Source: Tubiluchus corallicola
Taxonomy: Eukaryota > Priapulida > Priapulimorpha > Priapulimorphida > Tubiluchidae
Assembly: GCA_030141605.1 (NCBI GenBank)
Contig: JAQGDQ010000027.1
Span: 237,812-301,811 of the forward strand
Direction: 5' to 3'
Length of the DNA: 64,000 nt
Part shown: positions 25,101-37,100 of the stretch, piece after piece
Layout: each line of letters begins with the position of its first letter
Position numbering within the stretch: the first letter of the stretch is position 1
Notes under the pieces: model-generated
The model's input: the letters and a program-made list of their open reading frames with translations, nothing else
Told to the model about the DNA's origin: nothing
Databases searched by the model: none
Program-made: the position numbers and the translations under genes

Positions 25101-28100
25101 GTCCTTTCCTTTAAGAATTAAATTTTTACAATGAATGATATAATATCAACTAATGAAGGATGTAGTTGTACTATAAAACACTTACGTATGGTGCAAGTGC
25201 CAAGCAATTTAACAGAAGCCTCGGGTGGTAACCCACAGGGGGTTAGCCACTGTGCCACATATTGTGCAAATCCCAAGCAGATAATAGCCAGCATTGCTGG
25301 ACGCAGAATAAGAAGAGACGTCCAGGAAAACAAGTAGGATGGGATTCCTCCGAATGCTTGCAGGAGGTAAACATAATCTCCGCCAGAGAGGGGTATTAAT
25401 GTACCCAGCTCCATGTATGCTAGAGCACCTGAAAGATTATTACATAAAAACTATGATAAGCCTAACTTTTTGGCACTGTGACCAGATATTTGCCATCAAA
25501 TAATGTGCTAATAACTGAAATAAATTAAAATTCATATTTTATTGATATTAGAAGGCCTATAAAGTAAATTCAGTGTCGGACAACAGCCTACATTTTACTT
25601 TATACGAGTGTTAAAATCTAACATGGCATTAAAATAACGTTTATGCGCTAGCTGAGGCAAATTAAAGTTCCCATTTTATTGATGCTAAAAATTAATTCAG
25701 TTGGGAAACAGCTTACTTTTACATCATAAGTGTTAACATTGGCGCTCATGACCATAGCACCAGTGTGTACCCACAATAAAAAACCACACTCAGTAATTAC
25801 CAACGTTTTCCAACTGACTCAATATGAAGAAAAATACAAACGCAAAGTTAACAAATATTAATAGCTGGGCTTGAAAAACACCACTGACGTACAGGCAATG
25901 ACTTTCCATTAGCCTAAACTTACCCAGCATAGACAAAACACCACATCCGGCCCAGATGCACAAACTTAATCCAACTGATCCTGAACGAACGAGAACACCT
26001 TTTGGCGACACGAAAATACCCGATCCTAAAATCAACCAGCAGTAAATATACAACGATTATGGCCGGTATTCTAAATAATTATTATGGAATTTTAAATTAT
26101 CACGGATTCATCATTCAAAATATAAAACATTTCCCATCAGTAGCTTAAACACACACCGGGAAACCCTGCAAACCAGAGGAGACCCATGTGTTAAAGGAGA
26201 GCCCGACCAGAAGAGCCTTTGGATGTGAAAATCCGATAAATGCATAATTATTTTTACGAAACAGTTTGGCCAGTATGGAATCACTAAAGAATTTAACGGC
26301 AAGTCGAGACAGTTTTATAGTTGATTTTAAAAACTGTAGCTCATCCTTATTTACCTTTGAATGATAGGGCCATCATAAGTGGTTAGTGGATTACATTACG
26401 TCACAGGGGATCACCAAATGTAAGTAAACAATTTATTGTCATTATAGCATAATACATAAAATGAAATTTATGTGGTTTTATACGTGCTGCAATAACTTAC
26501 TGAAATAACAAGGAGATTAACACAAATAATTCAATCAGTTGTGCAGTGACATAGAGAATTAATATTGGAGATTTACTGAAATTTACTGCTGAAAGTGCGA
26601 GTTGCAACGGGACAGAAAGAATTTAAAGTTCTTGTGGTTTTAGCGTTAATTGAGCGGTATCTACGACAACAGGGGAGCATTTCAAAGTATTTATTACCTG
26701 GACGAAATTCATCTTTCATAATAGCTTGCGCTTTCTTTGCGACCCTAGTTTCATACAACAATATAGCTACTGTTCCACGTAGTAACTAAATTTAGGCGCA
26801 AGAATTTCATATTTAGAATTGATAAAAAGACTAGCTTCGGCCAAGTTTTCTGATTTTTCATCCTAATGTTATTTACCTCGTTATGTTATTTGATTTCATT
26901 TGATTTTTTATTGCAAAACATGGTTCATTTCACAAAATACAACATCACATATTTACAATCAAATTACAAAAAAATAAAATAAATTACAATTAATAACGAT
27001 GAATAAATGAGATAATAATTTAATTAATCAAATTATTTAATAGTTATGTAATTAAATTCAGTATTTCACACAAATACGAAGCCGTCCTACCAATCATCGT
27101 TCCCACGATCATGCCCACTCCGCTTATCAGTCCTAACTCTTTCTTCAGGTGTATGGCTTCTTCCGAGGAGGCGGGCGATGAATTCTGCGAGGTCTTCTTG
27201 CCAAGCATGTGGTCAAGTTGTAGGATTGGTGCCTCGCTGTTATCCATGCTTGGCACTGAACGCAGTCTTGCCATGCCATCACCCAAATCGTGACCTATAA
27301 AATGACAAAATTTAAAATTTACTTGCACTGGACATTCTCACTGTTTAAATTGTTTTAAATGTAGAAAATCAGTATTGAGAATGAATCAACCCATTTGTAG
27401 TAATTTTACTTATTGGTTGCTGTACCTAGCAAAACAAAAATCTCTTCTACTATAGCCCACCATTAAGCCCATTTGCTTACATTTTACCGAACTTTTAATT
27501 TTCAATTTGTAATGTAATATCTTTTTTTAAATATATTAATTCAGAGCTGTGGTATCACTTCGACTATTATTATTATTAATAACACATTTATGGTAAAAAG
27601 TATTTACAATGTTAAGTAGATTACCCATCATGCTTATACATTGTGGGTCATATTACTTTGGCTTTTTTGTAAATACATAATTACTGCATAATTTTCTATA
27701 CTGTATGCTCTGCCTATATAACTAGTTGCTGTTTGTATAGTGTACCACTGATGATGACAGCTGATTGCCGTGGAAACGTTTGAGCATGTTTTTAATTAAA
27801 CGTTTTAATTAAAGTTGTGTTATTTTAATAACAAATGTTCCGAAGTGCCTGTATAAATTGACTTATACGTAAATGTATACATAATCTTAGATGCCGTGAT
27901 TTAAACTTCTCTAATGGTTTCTTAAAACATGTAGTTTACCATAGTGATGTTTTTATATACGCTATAATATCGCCCATTGAAAAGAAAATTTAATGTAGTA
28001 ATGTAGTCTTATTGTTTATGATTTATGTAAATATTTTTTCACTATTTTCCATTTTTAATTTTTGTAAATAGTAAGTTTGTCTTTATAATTAGTTTTATTA

Positions 28101-31100
28101 GTAATTGTGTTTTTATGGCTTAAGACATGTAACGACTACGAACTGCAGTAAAGAATAAAATGAATAAATAAAATTTATACAATCTGTAATCATTCTTTGT
28201 ACAAACTGACATGCAGAGTTGAGTAAAATGCTGGTTAGTACGGTGCCTCATGTAATTTGTTACCGCGTCCCGTGGCCTAATATTCACGAGGCTTGGTTGA
28301 AGCCATGCCTGCTGTGCTATATAAGGCTGTTGGCTTCATGGCATGCAGCAAAGTGAGGCTGTAAAGAGCCCCTTCCACTGCTCACACAATAATCAAAACA
28401 TTGTTAAGGGTTGTTGCTCGGGAATTTCGTTTGTTTAACTCTGGCCCAGTGAGCCAAACCATTTGTTTACTACGATATGTGCACCTTTCAGACATTTACG
28501 TAAATACGTCCTCCTTCATAGTGCATAATTACAATTCAATTGTGCTTTGCAACAGAAACCTGTTCTGATGATATCCTTATGGTTAAATAAAGTGCACATG
28601 CTTGAGACACCAGTCTCTTCAGAAGCGTGGGTTCGAATCCCATCGCTGCCACCATAATTGTAATGTGTCTTGACTCTAAGAACTAATTTATTTAGTTGTT
28701 TACTAAATCTTCGCACAAAAACGGAAAGGTTCGTCGGGGTGCAGATATTATTTTTACGTTTACTTAGCCAAAACACAAATGTATCTAACAATAAAGTGAT
28801 TAATTATGCATCAAATGTTGACAATGTTATTATAATAATTAAATATGACAACGTTTATTTTTGTTTTAACGATACTATAATGGAAATGACTTAATTACTG
28901 CTTTGTCATAATAAGTGATTTTTACAATAATATTTTCTACATTTGTTGCATAATTAATCACTTTATATTTAGATATATTTGTGTTTTGGCTAAGTGAGCA
29001 TAATAACAATGTTTGCACGCCGACGAATCCCTCCGTTTTTATGGGAAAATTTAGTAAGCAACTAAACAAATTAGTCCTTAGACTCACGACATGTTATAAC
29101 ACACTTTAATACACTGTGCATTCTAGTGATTTTACAAACTGTGTGCTCAGTACTGAAATTCTACTGTTAACAAAAAGTTAGTGCTAGAGTGTCATTATTA
29201 GCAGGCCACTTTAAATTTAAACTACAAAACTCAAATATGGGAAAATGGAACTGGGAAAGAGATACGGTTTTCGGAAAAGAGTGTTCTGTTAATTTAGTCG
29301 ATTGATTTTGACGCGAATGGAATTTTTGTTTCCATAATCTCTTTCGTTAGTCTCAAACACATAAATACGACAGCAGATATGATAAGCTATTGAAAATTTG
29401 TTAACGAAATTGCAAGCACCATCATTTCAACGTTTGAACAGGATTTTACATCCTCTTTTGTGGCTTTTTGTGAAACGTATCCTCTAAATGCCTGTTAGTG
29501 GTTCCTAAACGAGACAGTTTGCTTATTCGATGAACATGAAAGAACATTTAAGAATCTATCGAACAACATTTCTAAAAAAACGAATACAGGTCTATCAATT
29601 TTTCCTGATACGCATATGTGAACAAGCAGTTCATAAATTAGCACCATTTGACTTTAATAAGTAACTGTCCAGCTGTACATCATGAAGCACCATTTGTAAA
29701 ATTATTTCATTTACCGTTAGTACTAATTAGGAGTTTACTGTTCGGAAGCCAATAAATTTCAAACTCGTAAAAGGGCTTCATTATTGCATTAGCTGCACCT
29801 TGGCTTCACTACTCGGTGACAGTTAATCCTACACATGCAGCATAGCCTAACTGTTAACCCAATTTGCTCTTCGTTTATTAGTGACGCACACACTCCTCAT
29901 TTAGAACGCTAATATCATAAAACACAGATAGGCGGGTCATAAAATAAGCTTGTTTTTTGTAAGGCAACTAATTTTGACACAACTAGTTTCAGCCGGCATA
30001 TGTGATTGCGCAAAAAATACAAGTTTATGTGGTTCAGTTTTCTCAAAATTGTTTTATGGCAACTATACACAGGGCATAAGGGTGTCTGTCGTTTCGTTCT
30101 TCAATGTCTCGGTGCTTATTCTTATAATTTTTGAACTTACATTGTAAAAACTGGGTGAGTGGAACGAGCGACCCACACCCCAATGTTATGAACAGTTTAC
30201 TATACATGAATGTTTAGCTAGTATTATGAATAGGTACTGTAAGTACTGCGGGATGGGAAAGCCACACACCTGTCCTTCAACAAGTGCATAAGTTGGAAAC
30301 CAGGTTGTCGTCCTAGTTTTATTTCGACGGTTTCAGTCGGCATGTCTATAGCTATGAAGTAAAGACGTTTGCTCTGTACGTGTTACCTGCGGACTATGTA
30401 ATGTGTTGCAGTTTGGCATTTAGCATTATATATAGCTGTGATTACAGTTAAAGGACAGCAACGTTCTCGAGCAGTCTAGATACGTTGTGATACATTTTGT
30501 GTACCATCGGAGTTTACAGCCAAATGGATACTGGGGATAATTTGCTTAAGCCGTTATGGAGTTACTACTGTTCATGTGGAAAGTTTGGGCTGAATATCAC
30601 TGCATACATTTACCTGACGCTAGCCTCTGAGAAAGTTAAACCATTCACGATGTCATCTCACCTACCTCATAGACGGGACAGTGCACACTTCGTTTCCAGT
30701 GACGTCACCAGTGATTATGTGGCATGCCAAGACGTTAATGGACAGTAAACCATCTCAGCGTGGACAGGTTTTTCGGTGCACCTCCCAGGGAAAGGGTAAT
30801 TAGTGAGTACCTAGTGTATTAGAATTTAATTTGTTTATCTTTAGTTGGGTTTTGCCTCGTATTTATCTGATTGATTTTGAAAAGTATCATTTTGATCATC
30901 ACAAATTTGTTAATTAAATTTTGATCGTTCTTTATACACAAAATATGTATCTTGGAGTGCGTTTCTTTGTGAACGTTTAAGAAGTATTTGAATAGTGAAA
31001 ATATTATGAATAGTTCACACTTTGTTAGCTAAACACAATAACAGCAACTCAAGGCCGACACTTAAGATCCCACTCGTGATTCGAACCCACATCTTTTATC

Positions 31101-34100
31101 TCAAGGTACGCCCCGTAGAAGTACCTATGAGAAACTTATTCAGTTTCTAAACTACTAACATCTGTGTACTACCTCACCGCTCGGCTATGAGTACTAGTTT
31201 GGGAATTGCTGAAGTAAATCTGATCTAAATAAAGAACAGAAAACCAACAAGTAAAACCCGGCGTCACATTTTGGTGGCAGCGGTGGGATCTTGTCAGTTA
31301 TTGAGCTGCTGGTTATTACAGTTGATTAATAGAACGCTTTGAGTAAAGTATTGCATTATTGAAACGGGTGTTTCATAATCAGAATTAAAGTAGACACCCT
31401 CAGTGTAGGTACATGTAAACATTGTTACTCTACAATTACGCAAACCCTTCCCAGTAAATGTCATGTCTCATAAAGCGACTTTCACACCTGTTTCATTGAA
31501 CTATGAGACTGTTGAAACACTTAAAGTAATTGCACGTGAAATCGGTATATCAGTCCTTCCCAGAACAAAGCTTACTTTAATAGATGCTATTTTGAAACAG
31601 CAGGCAATGCTAAATTCCCTTCAGGGTCCTGGAATGAGCGTAACTGGGCATAGTGCAGTGGAGAAGCTTCTCACAGAAAGTGAAGAAGAAGACAGAGAAG
31701 GAAAGGAAGAAGAAGAGGATGAAAAAGAAGAAGAGACATTGGGTGCAGCATTGATGACAACTCCAGGTCCACCAGAACTTTCAAGGATTGCGCCTACGCC
31801 ACTATTTAAAGGAAAAGGGCGAGGAACATTTTCTGGTGCGAACGTAGCAGGAAATTATGATTTGGCAGGTGTCCAAACACAGGACCAAGCCACACTTATC
31901 CTTCAACTGGAGAAAATGAGGTTGGAGAATGAACTGAGCATGCGCGAATTGGAGCTAAGAGAACGTAGAGAGTGTCGGGAGCATGAGCTAAGGATGGCTG
32001 AAAGGACGGATCGTCCAGCATCTACAGCTGCTTTAACCCCCACTCCAGATGAGAGAATTTTTTCAGCAGTTAATGAGAAACGCTTGAAGTTGAGACCCTA
32101 TAAAGAGGGACAAGGTGAAACTATTTTAGAATGGCTCACGTATTTTGAGAAAACCTGCGCTGTCAACAGCATCCCTATGACTCGCTATTGTGCGTCTTTG
32201 GCTCCTCATTTATCTGGAAAAGCCTGCCATGCTTTCCAGCTTGTAGACGATGAAGATCTGCATGATTATGAGAAGGTCAAACAAGCAATTCTTCAGGCTT
32301 ACTTAATCAGCCCGGAAAGTTATCGTGTGACCTTTCGTGACCTTATAAAGAAAAAGGACGAGACTTGTGCACAAGTTTTGGTACGGCTAAGGCAAGCTGC
32401 AAAGAATTGGGGCAAATCACTTTCAGTTAGCACAGTTGAGGAAGCCATTGATCTTCTGGTATACGAGCAATTCATGGCTATTCTGCCTGCAGAAGTAGCA
32501 CTTTGGCTCAAGAAGAACGCCGTGTACGACCTTGATGAGGCAGCTGAGAAAGCTGATGCATACATGTCTGCACAAAATCCTCGGTCCTCATTGTCGAGAT
32601 TTAAACCTCCAGCACCAGATAATTGCAGGCGACAATTTTCTGACAGTAAGCGTAATACTTTTAGTCCACCTGCGGCTAATCGTAACGTGACTTGTTACCA
32701 TTGCGGAAAAGTGGGTCACGTGTCTAATGCCTGTTCACTGAAAAGAGCACAACGAACTGGTGTAACTCCTCCTGAGAAACCAAAAACACCATACAAGCAA
32801 CTTTTAGCTTTAAAACCAAGTGAAGCTGTAATGTTAGCTACTGCCGAAGTTGGACCTACACAGTGTGTAACAGGGCATCCTTATTTCCATGCTACTTTAA
32901 ATGGAGTTAATGTTTTGGGCCTACGTGATACAGGAGCTTCTAGAAGTGTGGCTAATCCAAGCTATGTAAGAGATGATCAATATCTCAAAGATGTTTACCA
33001 CGATCTTAGATGCATCCATGACTGTAATAAGTCATGCCCAGTGGCGGTGGTTGAAGTGTCCAGTCCATATGCCACAGGATTCTTAACCGTTGCTGTTGTG
33101 TCAAGCAGCCCAGTACCTCTGTTACTTGGTAATGATTTTATGGCAGAGATAAAGCCGATGATGGCTGGAGAAACATGTCTGAATAAGCCAATATGGTCTT
33201 CCTTAACTGCTGATGTAAAGAAAAAGCCCAACAATACAGTTGAGGATCCCAGCACACAGAAAGCAACTTATGCAATGGCTGTGAAAGGTGAAACCAAAAG
33301 GAAAAGGCAACGTTCTCACCCAGATAAGAGAAGTCAAACTTTAAATTTTGTGTTGCCGGTGACGACAAGAGCTAAAGCAAAGATATTGGCTGAAGATGCA
33401 AAAGCTGAGGCCAGAACTCAAATGCAGAGTGAACGAGATGTGCCATTACCATTTATAAAGGAGAATACTGCCAGTAAGCAACAATCAGTCTTGGACTCAC
33501 TAAGCAAGGCCAAACTCGCAGAAGAACAGAAAGCCGACGTAACATTACGCAACTGGCTAGATCATGTTAAGCCTAAAAACGAATGCATCGAGAGCAAAAG
33601 TGGCTACTATCTAGAAGATGGAGTTTTACATGTAATTACTAAAGCTCATGGCACAATACTGCATCGTTTGGCACTACCTAAAGCCAGACGTCAAGAAGTC
33701 ATCAAACTGGCTCACGATGGACTAACTTCTGCTCACCAAGGTCAAAAGAAGACTTGGGATCGCATTGCAAGTCAGTACTGTTGGCCTGGAATGCGTAAGC
33801 AAGTAGAAAGCTATGTTAAGTCTTGTCCAGCCTGCCAGAAGACTTCCAGGGTCATGAAGAAGGATCGAGCACCCTTGAAGCCACATCCGGTAGTTAAAGA
33901 ACCTTTCTCTACCATATGCATTGATCTTATTGGGCCAATGCCCAGGACTAAAGCTGGACACAAGTACGCATTGGTTATAGTCGACCAAGCTACCAGGTAC
34001 CCAGATGCATATCCATTGAAGACAGAAACTGCTAGTGAAGTTGCAAAAGCTTTGCTTCAATTCATCTGCAGACATGGTGTACCTAGAACAATACAGTCAG

Positions 34101-37100
34101 ACAGAGGGACACAATTTACATCAACTCTTATTGCAGACCTTGAGCAAGCACTCGGTGTGAAAGGCATTTTCTCAACACCTTACCACCCAGAATCTCAGGG
34201 AGTGACAGAAAGATTTAACTCTTCACTAAAGAATTCTATACGAAAACTCTTACAAACCCAGCGCTCGATGGAATGGGATGAGTTGATACCTTTTGTATTA
34301 TTTGCCTATCGCGAGGTCCCTCAGGAATCACTGAAATACAGCCCATTTGAGCTTGTCTATGGCTTTCCTGTGAGAGGTCCCATGGCTGCGTTACGTCGCA
34401 AGTGGGGTGATCTGGATCCACCAACACTAGAACAGGTAGACGACTACGTCCATCGTGTTATCAATGAGCTTGAGCAAACAACAGAAGATGATCATACTGC
34501 TCTACAGGAAGCAAAGTTGGCGCAGAAGCGCTGGTATGATCGGCTCACAACTACGCGTGCATTAGAAGTTGGCCAAGAAGTTTTAGTACTACTTCCCGAG
34601 GCTCACAACAAGCTGTCTAAACATTGGCGCGGACCTTATCAGGTAGTGGACAAAATTTCTGAGCATACTTACAAAGTCGCCATTACTGGTCGTGGCAGAA
34701 AGAAAAGAACTCAGACATTCCACATCAATCTCCTCAAACCGTATATCAGACGCTCGGAGAGTTTAGCTTTGTACTCTCAGTGTTTGGAATCAGGATATGA
34801 ATTCCCAGGGGTCGATGATTTGCACTCAGACACCCAAGTTTCTGACTCTTTCGCTGACATGCTCCAAGCTGCCCACCTCCCAGAGGAAGCATTTACGCCA
34901 GGAGCCCAGCAAACACAATTTGTACATGATGTAGCCATCCCCAAGTACTTGTCTGCAGAACAAAAGATAGAACTCCAAATGGTGCTTCAGGATTACAGTG
35001 ATATTTTTACAGATATCCCTGGACGCACATCCTTGATTAAGCACAAGATCCTGTTAGCACATGAAGATTGCAAGCCTGTATATCAGAGAGCCTACCGGAT
35101 TCCACAAGCCCGGAAAGAATTGGTGAGAAAAGAAATTCAAGAAATGGAGAAGATTGGTGCTATCCGGAAGTCTGAATCTCCATGGTCTTCACCAGCTCTG
35201 CTTGTCCCGAAAGACCAGGGAACCGCAATAAGATTTTGCGTAGACTATCGTCAAGTCAACAAGTTGACACTCTTCTTGCAGTACCCAGTTCCAAGGACTG
35301 ACGAACTCCTTGATCAGATGCATGGAGCAGAATGGATTTCTGTGATTGACATGACAAAGGCATACTGGCAAGTCCCACTGGCAAAAGAGTCACAGCCAGT
35401 ATCTGCCTTTGTCACGGATTTTGGCAAATGGGAGTTTACGGTGATGCCGTTTGGTTTGCAAAATGCTGCACAAACAGCCCAGCAGTTGGCGGATATCATT
35501 TTGGAGAATGTGGTTAACCATGCCCGTGGGTACATAGATGACATCTGCATCCACTCGAATACCTGGAAGGAACATTTAACACATATCCGGATGGTTCTGG
35601 AGTGTTTGAAAGCTGCTGGATTGACAATCAAGCCAAAGAAATGTACATTTGCTCAGAAGGAGGTAGACTTTCTGGGGTATGTGGTTGGCCGAAATAGATT
35701 GCGTCCACAACCAAGGAAGGTGGAAGCCATCGCCAAATTTCCACGACCTGAAACTAAGACCCAAGTACGCTCGTTCCTAGGTCTTGTTGGTTTTTATAAA
35801 AGATTCATTCCCCAATTTAGTGAAAAAGCTCTACCTTTGTTTTCTCTTACACAGAAAACTGCCCCAAACAAAGTCCAATGGACTGAAGAGTGCGAGAAAA
35901 GTTTTGTCACTCTTCGTGATTTTCTTTTGTCCGACTGTGTTTTGCATAGTCCCGACTTCAGTAAGCCATTCATTGTCAGTACAGATGCTTCTGGTTCAGG
36001 CATTGGGGCCATTCTTAGTCAAGAATTGACGCCAGGAGAGGAAGCCCCTATCACCTATCTCAGCCGCAAACTTACAAAGTCTGAACAAAATTACTCAACA
36101 ATTGAGCTGGAACTTTTGGCCATAGTTTATGCTATTGGCAAGCTTAATTATTACCTTGAAGGCAGACAGTTTTCAGTGAGGACAGACCATGCTCCCCTCA
36201 CGTACTTACACAAAATGGCCAACCAAAACAGGAGAATAGCAAGATGGAATTTGCTTCTCCAAAACTATACTTTTGATGTTATTTATCGCCCGGGAAAACA
36301 AAACCTCCCAGCTGATGCACTATCACGCATATAGATCAACTTGGTCTTTGAGATTTAATCTGCCAACCGTGCAGAAGTGATTTTTGATGGAGACACAAAT
36401 ATTTCTCAGTATGGCTCTGTTGAGGGTGCACTCACACGTAAAATATGTTGCACTGCAATGCATTTGCACCCACTAGCACCATTTTTTTAAATATATGCCC
36501 ATATACTTGGAGTATCTTTTGAGTATCTGATGCTAGTTACACTGTCATGCAGATACTCTCTTAGGAGGGGCGAATGTTATGAACAGTTTACTATACATGA
36601 ATGTTTAGCTAGTATTATGAATAGGTACTGTAAGTACTGCGGGTTGGGAAAGCCACACACCTGTCCTTCAACAAGTGCATAAGTTGGAAACCAGGTTGTC
36701 GTCCTAGTTTTATTTCGACGGTTTCAGTCGGCATGTCTATAGCTATGAAGTAAAGACGTTTGCTCTGTACGTGTTACCTGCGGACTATGTAATGTGTTGC
36801 AGTTTGGCATTTAGCATTATATATAGCTGTGATTACAGTTAAAGGACAGCAACGTTCTCGAGCAGTCTAGATACGTTGTGATACATTTTGTGTACCATCG
36901 GAGTTTACAGCCAAATGGATACTGGGGATAATTTGCTTAAGCCGTTATGGAGTTACTACTGTTCATGTGGAAAGTTTGGACTGAATATCACTGCATACAT
37001 TTACCTGACGCTAGCCTCTGAGAAAGTTAAACCATTCACGATGTCATCTCACCTACCTCATAGACGGGACAGTGCACACTTCGTTTCCAGTGACGTCACC

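Noticed and set aside
30497-30748. 83-codon frame in the 5' LTR, with the same protein in the 3' LTR (36888-37139)
   Set aside because: The two copies agree because the LTRs are nearly identical. The first codon is not ATG, and no known LTR-encoded protein fits, so conservation here is not evidence of coding.
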